Source of the DNA: Chloroflexia bacterium
GTDB taxonomy: Bacteria; Chloroflexota; Chloroflexia; Thermomicrobiales; UBA6265
Reading direction: 5' to 3'
DNA: 13,831 nucleotides
Assembly: GCA_013698495.1 (NCBI GenBank)
Contig: JACCUV010000311.1
Coordinates: forward strand, 1 to 13,831
The translations under genes and the position numbers were made by a program. Position 1 is the first letter of the stretch; every line of letters starts with the position of its first letter. Shown one piece after another: positions 1 through 6,528 of the stretch. The notes below the pieces were generated by a model, which searched no databases, was not told the DNA's origin, and worked only from the letters and a program-made list of their open reading frames with translations.

Positions 1-2
1 AC

Positions 3-131
3 ACCGAGTTGCTCGATGGCGGCGCCTCTGCGGAAGTAACGATCAATGTGGAGCCAGGTATGTACACCTTCTACTGCTCGGTCGCGGGGCATCGCCAAGC
101 GGGAATGGAAGGCACACTTACCGTCGAATAA
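3..131 (+). CDS. Cupredoxin (plastocyanin/auracyanin-like), C-terminal fragment
   Basis: Only the last 42 codons are present; the gene starts left of the window and stops at TAA 129-131. The tail reads GMYTFYCSVAGHRQAGMEG followed by TLTVE. This is the C-terminal copper loop of a small blue copper protein: Cys, then His four residues on, then Met four residues after that (C-x4-H-x4-M), the type 1 copper ligands. Such domains carry single electrons outside the cytoplasmic membrane. The signal peptide or anchor and the first copper His lie outside the window. It could be a stand-alone cupredoxin or the last domain of a larger oxidase. It is a possible, unproven electron partner for the copper enzymes 8-11 kb downstream. 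Confidence 0.8.
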   Translation, partial: TELLDGGASAEVTINVEPGMYTFYCSVAGHRQAGMEGTLTVE

Positions 132-155
132 CCCAGGAGATCGCACGTCGGCCGG

Positions 156-186
156 GCGACCGGATGCCCATTGGGTGACCGGTCGC
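156..186 (+). terminator. Inverted repeat downstream of cupredoxin gene, possible terminator
   Basis: GCGACCGG (156-163) pairs perfectly with CCGGTCGC (179-186). The 15-base loop contains a further CCC/GGG pairing (167-169 with 173-175). It lies 25 bases after the cupredoxin stop and ahead of the aldolase gene, where a terminator would be expected. No T-run follows, so it is not a classical Rho-independent terminator; an operator or a plain hairpin is also possible. The rest of 132-315 shows no gene and no convincing promoter. Confidence 0.35.
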
Positions 187-315
187 TCCTGCGTTCGGGT
201 AGGGGAAAAACGCGCACTGGTCGGTGAGTCTGCGCTACAACTACAGTCGTACGTTGGTTGCGGGGCCGACTCAAATGCCCCGACTGCCGCGGGCAGGGGA
301 CGGAGGGGTTCACTG

Positions 316-1761
316 ATGACATCGTTGCAGTATGAATCGGTTGTCGAGATCAGCGAGGCCGCCGATGGCATGGTGCGAATCGAGCAGGACGGCGTCGAAG
401 TGCACGACGAGGCTGGAGTGCGCGGTGAGTTCATCGACCGGTTGGTCTGGACCGCGGTGTTCGGTCCCGACAAGGCAAAGCACGAAAGCCGCTGGTTGAT
501 CCGGCACATCGCGAACGCTTCCGGCGCCTGGAGCGCCTCGATCCACAATCTCTACATTGCCGCCGGAAAGGGCGCCTACTCCAACGCGACGACTCCCGCG
601 ATCAATGTTCGGAGCATGGCCTACGACGTGTCACGCACGATTTTCCAGGCGGCCGCCGAGACCGAAAGCCGCCAGGTCATCTTCGAGCTCGCCCGTTCCG
701 AAATGGGATACACGGACCAGCGACCCGGCGAATACGCCTCGGTCGTGCTCGCCGCCGCGATCAAGGAAGGTTGGCGTGGCCCCGTTTTCATCCAGGGTGA
801 TCACTACCAGACCAGCCAATCGGCCTGGGATAAGGATCCCGAGGCCGAACTCAATGCCGTGCGCAACCTGGCGCTTGAGGCAATTGAAGCAGGCTACGGG
901 AATATCGACATCGACACCTCAACCCTCGTCAATCTCTCCCTGCCAACGCTCAAGGAACAACAGCGCGCCAATTACGTGCGTACGGTGGACCTCACCGAGG
1001 CGATCCGGGGAGTGGAGCCGGCCGGAGTGACTATTTCCATCGGCGGCGAAATCGGCGAGGTTGGCAAGACCAACAGCACGATCGAAGACCTCGACGCCTA
1101 CATGGAGGGGTACCTGGAGGAACTTGACCGGCGCGAAGCGGCCACCGGCAAGACGCTGACTGGAATCAGCAAAATCAGCGTCCAAACCGGCACCAGTCAC
1201 GGTGGCTCCGTGCTTCCCGATGGCTCGATCGACGATGTCAGCGTCGATTTCGAGACGCTGGCCAAACTCTCGGTGGTCGCGAAACAGCATTACGGACTCG
1301 GTGGCGCCGTGCAGCACGGCGCGTCGACCCTGCCGGAGGAAGCCTTCGGCAAGTTCGCGGCGGCCGACGCCGTGGAAGTGCACTTGGCAACTGCTTTCCA
1401 GAATGCGATTTACGATTCCCCGCATTTCCCGAAGGAACTCCTGGGCCGAATGTATTCCTACCTTGACGCCAATCATCGCGACGAGCGCAAGGAGGGGCAA
1501 ACCGACGCCCAATTTTACTATAACGCGCGCAAGCGCGCCCTCGGCCCCTTCAAGCACGACCTCTGGTCGTTGCCCGGTGAGGCGAAAGCCGGGATTCTCG
1601 ACGATCTGCGGCATCGGTTTGTGGTGATCATGCGCGAGCTTGGCGTCGCCGGGCGCGGCGAGATCGTCGAGCGGTACGTGACGCGGGTGGACATGCCAGT
1701 GTCACGATCCGACGGCTCCGGAAACCTCACCAACGTCGATCTTGGCGAGGAAGGCGAGTAG
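316..1761 (+). CDS. Class II (zinc) fructose-bisphosphate aldolase family protein, long form
   Basis: A 481-aa protein of the class II, metal-dependent aldolase family, which reversibly splits fructose-1,6-bisphosphate (or a related ketose bisphosphate) into two triose phosphates in the cytoplasm. The TIM-barrel signatures appear in order: QGDHYQ with Asp162/His163, GGEIGEVG with Glu245, QTGTSHGG with His295, and GAVQHGAS with His334. The three His residues are the expected zinc ligands and Asp162 the expected catalytic acid. ATG 316 is chosen because GGAGGGG (302-308) lies seven bases upstream; the open frame extends back to 46, but that part has no family similarity. It is longer than the usual ~280-350 aa enzymes, with an extra N-terminal region and insertions, so substrate (fructose versus tagatose bisphosphate or another sugar) is uncertain. 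It appears to be its own unit, converging on the molybdenum-cofactor genes. Confidence 0.85.
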   Translation: MTSLQYESVVEISEAADGMVRIEQDGVEVHDEAGVRGEFIDRLVWTAVFGPDKAKHESRWLIRHIANASGAWSASIHNLYIAAGKGAYSNATTPAINVRSMAYDVSRTIFQAAAETESRQVIFELARSEMGYTDQRPGEYASVVLAAAIKEGWRGPVFIQGDHYQTSQSAWDKDPEAELNAVRNLALEAIEAGYGNIDIDTSTLVNLSLPTLKEQQRANYVRTVDLTEAIRGVEPAGVTISIGGEIGEVGKTNSTIEDLDAYMEGYLEELDRREAATGKTLTGISKISVQTGTSHGGSVLPDGSIDDVSVDFETLAKLSVVAKQHYGLGGAVQHGASTLPEEAFGKFAAADAVEVHLATAFQNAIYDSPHFPKELLGRMYSYLDANHRDERKEGQTDAQFYYNARKRALGPFKHDLWSLPGEAKAGILDDLRHRFVVIMRELGVAGRGEIVERYVTRVDMPVSRSDGSGNLTNVDLGEEGE

Positions 1762-1852
1762 ATCGCCGTGTGGACAGTCGCACGCATAGAAGTATGGGGC
1801 AGACCCCTGCTCGGTAGTTGGTCAAGTGTCCTTCATGCCGGAGGCGCCGCCC

Positions 1853-2608
1853 CTACGGTCGTTTGATTTCGGCCTGGTATTCGGCTTCAGATCCGATCCA
1901 GGTTGAGCCGTCCGTGTAGTGTTCCTTCTTCCAGATCGGGACTATCTCCTTGATGCGCTCGATCGCGTACGAAGCGGCGGCGAATGCTTCGGCTCTGTGC
2001 GGCGAGGAGCAGGCGATCACGACGCTGGCGACGCCCGGAACCAAATACCCCGTTCGGTGGTGGATGGCTGTACGCACGCTCGGCCAGCGCGCGACGATCT
2101 CGATCCCGATGGAGCCCAACTGCTTTTCGGCGGCGGGGGCATAGGCCTCATAGTCGAGCCCGATCACGTCGCGCTCGCGGGCATGGTCGCGGACGGTTCC
2201 GGTGAACGTCACGATCGCGCCCGCATTGTCGGCGGCGACGAGCGCTTCCACCGCACGCGGGTCGAGTACCGCCTCAGTGACCAGGAACAATCTGGCCGGG
2301 GCGCCCTCGCCGCCGCTCACAGGCGGGATGAATGCGAGTTCGTCGCCATTATGGAGAACATGGTCGCCGCGTACATAATCCTCGTTCACCATCAGCATCA
2401 CCGAACGTTGGAGTCCGGCGAGTCGCGGTTGGGACGCGGTGACGATTGGGAACACCGCGCCCGCGGTCGTGCCGACCGGCACGTTCAACTGCTCTTCGCC
2501 ACGTCCAAGATGCTCGCGCAAGATGGCGAAGTAGCGGATGTGGATCGCGATCGTTGGTTCTGTGGTGGCCTGGGACAGGGGATTCCTCGATCCTCGGAAT
2601 GACAGCAA
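1853..2608 (-). CDS. moaDE: Fused molybdopterin synthase, MoaD-MoaE
   Basis: The two subunits of molybdopterin synthase, which adds dithiolene sulfurs to precursor Z (cPMP), occur here in one chain. The N-terminal ~80 residues are a MoaD/ThiS ubiquitin-like fold starting at IHIRYFAILREHLG and ending in PPVSGG. The rest is MoaE: FTGTVRDHARERDVIGL, LDYEAY, SSPHRAEAFAA, and KEIVPIWKKEHYTDG with the catalytic lysines. The Gly-Gly of MoaD (codons 2314-2309) is internal and followed directly by EGAPARLFL, so sulfur transfer requires cleavage or another solution. The start is uncertain. No ATG or GTG lies near the MoaD core. TTG 2608 (AGAGGT 11 bases upstream) is used here; CTG 2578 has a better-placed GAGGA. 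The more upstream ATG at 2779 overlaps the neighbouring gene and gives non-MoaD sequence. Last gene of the moeA transcription block. Confidence 0.88.
   Translation of the reverse strand: MLSFRGSRNPLSQATTEPTIAIHIRYFAILREHLGRGEEQLNVPVGTTAGAVFPIVTASQPRLAGLQRSVMLMVNEDYVRGDHVLHNGDELAFIPPVSGGEGAPARLFLVTEAVLDPRAVEALVAADNAGAIVTFTGTVRDHARERDVIGLDYEAYAPAAEKQLGSIGIEIVARWPSVRTAIHHRTGYLVPGVASVVIACSSPHRAEAFAAASYAIERIKEIVPIWKKEHYTDGSTWIGSEAEYQAEIKRP
2579..2604 (-). repeat. Candidate dispersed-repeat fragment at the moaDE 5' end
   Basis: Read on the - strand, this 26-base stretch is TGTCATTCCGAGG, then ATCGAGGAATCCC. It contains a local near-duplication (CCGAGGATCGAGGAAT), and its style recalls short intergenic repeats that often add spurious residues to gene starts. 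It lies between the stop of the 74-aa gene and the MoaD core, and its translation (SFRGSRNP) is unlike MoaD. Only one copy is visible here, so calling it dispersed is inference. Confidence 0.3.
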
Positions 2609-2639
2609 GTGGTGGACTGACCTCTGACGATTGGACGCG

Positions 2640-2864
2640 TCAAGGTGAGAGATTGCGGCTGAGCACCGCGCGCAGCCCCTTGGCGACCTCGCGGTGGTGC
2701 GCGCAGAGGCTCTCGAACAGGGCGACGATTTCGTCTTCTCCGGCCTCCCTGGCGTCCTCGGTATACCGGGCCAGCACATCCTCGCCCTGAAGCAACGTGG
2801 CCAGAGTAGTGATCACGTTGTACTCGACATCGCTGACGACGTAGTCGTTTTCGTTGACGGTCAT
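2640..2864 (-). CDS. Small two-helix (ferritin-like-hairpin) protein of unknown function
   Basis: A 74-aa cytoplasmic protein starting MTVNENDYVVSDVEYNV. ATG 2864 is preceded by GAGGA four bases upstream; the open frame continues to 2945 without a matching ribosome site. Two amphipathic helices are apparent, roughly residues 10-38 and 43-68. The second carries Glu and His residues (FESLCAHHREVAKG). The pattern resembles short bacterial proteins that look like half of a ferritin-like four-helix bundle and probably dimerise; that resemblance is from memory and weak. It sits 110 bases after the peptidase stop and 31 bases before the MoaDE TTG, on the same strand, so co-transcription is likely. 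The function is unknown. A role in metal or cofactor handling would be only a guess from position. Confidence 0.72.
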   Translation of the reverse strand: MTVNENDYVVSDVEYNVITTLATLLQGEDVLARYTEDAREAGEDEIVALFESLCAHHREVAKGLRAVLSRNLSP

Positions 2865-2974
2865 GGATTCCTCACGTTCTGGCGACATCGCGTGCTCGCG
2901 GACGGTGGTTCGCGCAGGTGGTTGCTGCGCACAAGGGTATCGCACCTGACGCCTGAGCGAAAATGGGTTCAGGT

Positions 2975-5050
2975 TTACAAATGCATCTCAAACCAACCAA
3001 GCGTGCGCTCCAGTCGTTCCACCCGGTGTTTCGGGCCACCGCTGCGACTCAGACCGTGGCTCTCTTCGGGGAAGCGCACGAATTCGACTGTGCGTCCCAG
3101 TTTCTTGAGCGCGATGAAGAGTTGTTCAGCCTGTTCGATCGGGCACCGGTAGTCGTTTTCGCTGTGGATAATCAGAAGCGGAGCGGTGATGTTGGCGACA
3201 TGTTTGAGCGGCGATTGGTCCCAGTACGCTTGAAAATTATCCCAGGGCGTCCCACGTTCGGGATCGAGCGATACGAGCGAGATGTCGTCGGTTCCGTACA
3301 TCGAGATCATGTTGGAAATACTGCGGTCAGTTACGCCTGCCCGGAAGCGATCGGTGGTTCCCAGCATCCAGTTCGTGATGAATCCACCATATGAGCCACC
3401 GGTGATGCCGACTCGTTTCTCGTCGATCCCACCCAGTGAGACGACGTGATCGACCGCCGCCAGGAAGTCGGCGGAATCGGCCACGCCCCAGGCCGCGCAG
3501 ACCTCCTCGGCGAACGATTGATCGTAGCCCAGACTGCCGCGCGGATTGATGAAGACCAGGGCAAACCCGCGCGCCGCGTACATCTGGAGCTCGTGCGAGA
3601 AGGCAGGACTGAACTGGGCATGCGGCCCACCGTGGACGTTGAGAATCAGCGGAACCTGGGAGCCTTTCGCCGAGGCGCCAGCCGGTCGCAAGAGCCAACC
3701 CTGGATCGCTCGCCCATTCGATTCGACCCAGAATTCCTCGGGGCTGGCGATGGTAACTTCGGCCAGCCAGGCGTCGTTGAACGAAGTCACGCGGCTTTCA
3801 CCCTCGTCGGCGACGATTCGCAACTCGGCCGGTGTGGTTGGGTCAGTGAGGGCGACCACGAACTCTTCGCCGCCGTCGAGACGATCAAAGGCGGTGACAT
3901 GACGATCGGTTCCGGTAAGGGCCGTCGCCTGGCCCGATTTCACATCGAAACGCACCACCAATGTGCTGCCCGAGTCGACGACCAGGGCGTCGACGTGTTT
4001 GCCATTCGCTGTCCAGCGCACATTCGGTCCAGAGGTCGGACCATTTGGACCACTCATCGAGCGATCGCCGAGCGCGCGGTCGATGCCGGAGGAGAGGCAT
4101 TTCAGCGTCCCGCCACCGGCTCCGATCACGTACATGTTGGCATTCTGCACGGTTGGGGAATCGACTTCGTGCCCGACGAGCGCCAGCCGCGAGCCGTCGG
4201 TCGACCAGGCGATGGATTGGAACGATCCCGTGCCTGCGGTGAGACAACGTGGATCGCCGCCCGAGGCCGGGATCGTCCAGACGTCCGAAAATCTGGACAC
4301 TTCCCAATCCGGGTTGCGATTGGCGATGAAGGCGATCTCCTTGCCGTTCGGTGACCACGTCGGAAGATCATGCTCGAAGTCGCCGCTGGTTAATTGCCGG
4401 GGGCCCGCGCCGTCGGTCGTCGCGTCGATGGTGAATATGTGGGTCAGCTTGCCTTCGAGAAAGCCTTTGCCGTCGTACTTGTAGCGAACCGAGGCGATGA
4501 CCTTGACATCGTTGTCCGGATCGAAGCCTTCGGGATCGACCTGGCTGGTGAAGACCAGCTGGCGGCTATCGGGAGCCCACGCGGGATTGGCGACGCCGTT
4601 GTTCAGTTCGGTCAGGCGCCGAGCTTCGCCGCCGCCGGTCGCGAGCATCCAGAGTTGCGCCTTCTCCGTGTCGCGCTTCGAGGTGAAGGCCAGCCATTGT
4701 CCATCCGGCGACCATTTGGGAGAGCCGTCGTTCCAGCGACCGGAGGTGAGTTGAACGGGCTCTCCGCCATCGACCGGGAATAGCCACAATGCCGCCCGGT
4801 ATTCATTGGCCTCCCGATCGATGTGCTGCACGGCCGCCGCGACCCGGGTTCCGTCTGGACTGACATTGGGATCGCCGACGAGTTTCAGCGCGAAGATGTC
4901 GTCGACCGCGAGCGGTCGGCCCGCGCGATCGGGCGCCGGAGACAGATTCTTCGCCGATTCGGACAGTACCCATCCAGGATCGAGCGCATCGCGCAACTTC
5001 TTGAGCGACCGCTTCGTTCCGGACTTTTTGCCTGGGAGCAGTTTTGGCAT
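2975..5050 (-). CDS. S9 family serine peptidase (acylaminoacyl-peptidase/DPP-like)
   Basis: A 691-aa prolyl-oligopeptidase-family enzyme that would cleave short peptides, probably in the cytoplasm since no signal peptide is visible. Residues ~45-430 form a TolB/PD40-type beta-propeller with repeated blades (NVSPDGTRVA, KWSPDGQWLAF, AWAPDSRQLVF, TWSPNGKEIAF). The C-terminal alpha/beta hydrolase carries NVHGGPH, the nucleophile elbow GGSYGG (Ser553), HSENDYRCP (Asp633) and EESHGLS (His665), a complete catalytic triad. ATG 5050 has GAGGT five bases upstream. The first ~42 residues are a lysine-rich extension (MPKLLPGKKSGTKRSLKK) ahead of the usual family start (GRPLAVDDIFALK), with no alternative ATG. 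It lies between moeA and the 74-aa gene on one strand, separated from moeA by 81 bases that include the tandem hairpin repeats. Any link to cofactor synthesis is unproven. Confidence 0.92.
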   Translation of the reverse strand: MPKLLPGKKSGTKRSLKKLRDALDPGWVLSESAKNLSPAPDRAGRPLAVDDIFALKLVGDPNVSPDGTRVAAAVQHIDREANEYRAALWLFPVDGGEPVQLTSGRWNDGSPKWSPDGQWLAFTSKRDTEKAQLWMLATGGGEARRLTELNNGVANPAWAPDSRQLVFTSQVDPEGFDPDNDVKVIASVRYKYDGKGFLEGKLTHIFTIDATTDGAGPRQLTSGDFEHDLPTWSPNGKEIAFIANRNPDWEVSRFSDVWTIPASGGDPRCLTAGTGSFQSIAWSTDGSRLALVGHEVDSPTVQNANMYVIGAGGGTLKCLSSGIDRALGDRSMSGPNGPTSGPNVRWTANGKHVDALVVDSGSTLVVRFDVKSGQATALTGTDRHVTAFDRLDGGEEFVVALTDPTTPAELRIVADEGESRVTSFNDAWLAEVTIASPEEFWVESNGRAIQGWLLRPAGASAKGSQVPLILNVHGGPHAQFSPAFSHELQMYAARGFALVFINPRGSLGYDQSFAEEVCAAWGVADSADFLAAVDHVVSLGGIDEKRVGITGGSYGGFITNWMLGTTDRFRAGVTDRSISNMISMYGTDDISLVSLDPERGTPWDNFQAYWDQSPLKHVANITAPLLIIHSENDYRCPIEQAEQLFIALKKLGRTVEFVRFPEESHGLSRSGGPKHRVERLERTLGWFEMHL

Positions 5051-5069
5051 TCAGGACCTCATTGGTGAC

Positions 5070-5138
5070 TTCGGGAGGGCACGCAGACCCTCCCCTACGA
5101 ATCGAATTCGGGAGGGCCCGCAGGTCCTCCCCTACGAA
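5070..5138. repeat. Tandem pair of 32-bp palindromic intergenic repeats
   Basis: Two copies, 5070-5101 and 5107-5138, match at 29 of 32 positions with a 37-base period. Each starts TTCGGGAGGG and ends CTCCCCTACGAA. Copy 1 folds as GGGAGGG, an 8-base loop, then CCCTCCC. Copy 2 keeps six of the seven pairs and turns the seventh into G-T. They fill most of the moeA-peptidase gap. The right copy overlaps the moeA 3' end: its CTA (TAG on the - strand, 5134-5132) is the moeA stop codon. This looks like a REP-type mobile palindrome. The hairpins may also attenuate transcription or stabilise mRNA between the two genes. Confidence 0.75.
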
Positions 5139-6397
5139 ACCGCGAACGGCGCGCCGAGCATCATCGCCATCACCGTTTCGCCTGCGCCATAGGTCGATTC
5201 TCGTGGCGGGATCATTAATATCGAGTTGGCGCCCATGAATGAGGCAAGGCGCGACGACTGCTGCTTCCCCGTGTTCCGAGCAATCAGCCGGCCGTCGGCC
5301 GCGACGGAGACGATACCCCGTTGATATTCAACACGGTCGGACGCCTCGACATCGTGTTCGAGTACTACCGGGACTATTGGACGGTCAACGTCGCGGGCGC
5401 CGACCATCTGGCGGAGCGCGGGCCGGATCAGGACTTCGAAGGTAACGAGAGACGAGACCGGATTCCCCGGTAGTCCAAAAATCAGGGCATTGCCACTCGT
5501 CGCGAAGTTCAATGGTTTCCCGGGTTTCAGGTAAAGCCGTCTAAAGTGCACGTTGATCTCCGGCGAATCGAACAGGATCGCCTTGATGAGATCCAGTTCG
5601 CCCATTGAGACGCCACCCGAAGTGATCACGACATCGTCAGTCGCGATCCGCTCCCGCAGGAAGGTTTCGAGGCTCGGACGTTCGTCCGGCGCCTGACCGG
5701 CGAAGGTGATCTCGCAGCCTTCCGCGACGAGCGCGGCGCAGAGGCTGAACCGGTTCGAGTCGCGAATCTGGCCCGGACCGAGCGTGTCGCCTGGCTCGAC
5801 CAGTTCGTCGCCGGTGGAGAGCACGCTTACCTTCGGCCGGCGAGTGACGGTAACCGGGTTCACGCCGAGGTTGGCGACCAGGCCGATTTCGGCTGGTCCG
5901 AGGATTGTGCCTTTCGAAAGCACAAGTTCACCCTTGCGCACGTCGGATCCGATCGGTCGGATGTTTTCGCCCGCCCGCACATCCTCCTTGTGGATCACGA
6001 CGTGGTCTTCGGCCATCTCCGTGGCCTCGACTGGCACAACGGCGTTGGCGCCACGGGGCACCGGGGCGCCGGTCATGATCTTCACGGTGTAACCGTCGGT
6101 GACTTCGAGATCGAGGACGTGGCCCGCGTTCTGTTCGCCGATCACCTCGCGCCACGGCGAGTGGTCGTCGGATGAGACGGCGTACCCGTCCATCGTCGAT
6201 GCCGGAAACGGAGGGTGATCTTCGGGAGCGATCAGGTCTTCGGCCAGCACGCGGAACATCGCATTCCCAAGTGGAACAGGCTCTGACGGCAGGCGAATGA
6301 GGTGGCGGTCGATGATCGCGCGGGCCTCATCCGGTGGACGCATACGGTCCAGTTCACGCTTGAATTCTGGTTCGATTGAGTCTGGGGTGGAAGGCAC
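5132..6397 (-). CDS. moeA: Molybdopterin molybdenumtransferase MoeA
   Basis: A 421-aa enzyme that inserts molybdate into adenylylated molybdopterin, the last step of molybdenum-cofactor synthesis, in the cytoplasm. The family motifs are all present in order: PPFPASTMDGYAV (62-74), TGAPVPRGANAVVPVE (109-124), STGDELVEPG (194-203), QIRDSN, TSGGVSMGELD (259-269), LKPGKP (290-295) and GLPGNPVSSL (308-317). Length is typical (~400 aa). The start GTG 6397 is weakly supported; ATG 6343 is the alternative and would lose 18 non-conserved residues. Its stop codon lies inside the palindromic repeat at 5107-5138, so the final residues (APFAVS) may have been set by repeat insertion. It is first in the block that ends with moaDE, and divergent from the sensor-kinase gene with ~130 bases between. 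Confidence 0.94.
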   Translation of the reverse strand: MPSTPDSIEPEFKRELDRMRPPDEARAIIDRHLIRLPSEPVPLGNAMFRVLAEDLIAPEDHPPFPASTMDGYAVSSDDHSPWREVIGEQNAGHVLDLEVTDGYTVKIMTGAPVPRGANAVVPVEATEMAEDHVVIHKEDVRAGENIRPIGSDVRKGELVLSKGTILGPAEIGLVANLGVNPVTVTRRPKVSVLSTGDELVEPGDTLGPGQIRDSNRFSLCAALVAEGCEITFAGQAPDERPSLETFLRERIATDDVVITSGGVSMGELDLIKAILFDSPEINVHFRRLYLKPGKPLNFATSGNALIFGLPGNPVSSLVTFEVLIRPALRQMVGARDVDRPIVPVVLEHDVEASDRVEYQRGIVSVAADGRLIARNTGKQQSSRLASFMGANSILMIPPRESTYGAGETVMAMMLGAPFAVS

Positions 6398-6430
6398 AGG
6401 GCTCTTTCGTCATGACGGGCGCGAGTGCAG

Positions 6431-6443
6431 ACCCGTATCGGGT
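6431..6443. promoter_or_regulatory. Short inverted repeat in the moeA / sensor-kinase divergent gap
   Basis: ACCCG-TAT-CGGGT is a perfect 5-base inverted repeat with a three-base spacer, placed between the divergent starts at 6397 and 6529. Its position suits an operator shared by the two promoters, but no regulator family is recognised and chance occurrence is quite possible. No clear -35/-10 pair was found here. Confidence 0.25.
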
Positions 6444-6490
6444 TATGTGGCGGCATCGTACCATGTTGCCCGTACGCGTCGGCTGGGACA

Positions 6491-6502
6491 GCCTGGCCAG
6501 GC
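6491..6502. promoter_or_regulatory. 12-bp perfect palindrome upstream of the sensor-kinase gene
   Basis: GCCTGGCCAGGC is identical to its reverse complement. It lies 26 bases before the proposed ATG 6529, so it could be an operator or a 5' leader hairpin. If the kinase instead starts at an upstream ATG it would simply be coding sequence. GC-rich palindromes of this size occur by chance in such DNA. Confidence 0.25.
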
Positions 6503-6528
6503 AGGCGGAAGGCAGCAATACGTTGGCG

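Noticed and set aside
46..315. Upstream extension of the aldolase open frame to position 46
   Set aside because: It overlaps the cupredoxin C-terminus in another frame, has no family similarity, and a good ribosome site precedes ATG 316.
919..1614. 231-codon - strand open frame inside the aldolase gene
   Set aside because: No domain, and it lies opposite fully conserved aldolase motifs.
1796..1807. GGGG-CAGA-CCCC hairpin as a bidirectional terminator between the aldolase and moaDE genes
   Set aside because: Only four base pairs and no T-run. The convergent gap is a sensible place for a terminator, but this structure is too weak to call.
1919..2602. 227-codon + strand open frame opposite moaDE
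   Set aside because: The - strand carries clear MoaD and MoaE motifs; the + translation has none.
3446..4354. 302-codon + strand open frame opposite the S9 peptidase
   Set aside because: No domain signal. The - strand reading has propeller repeats and a full catalytic triad.
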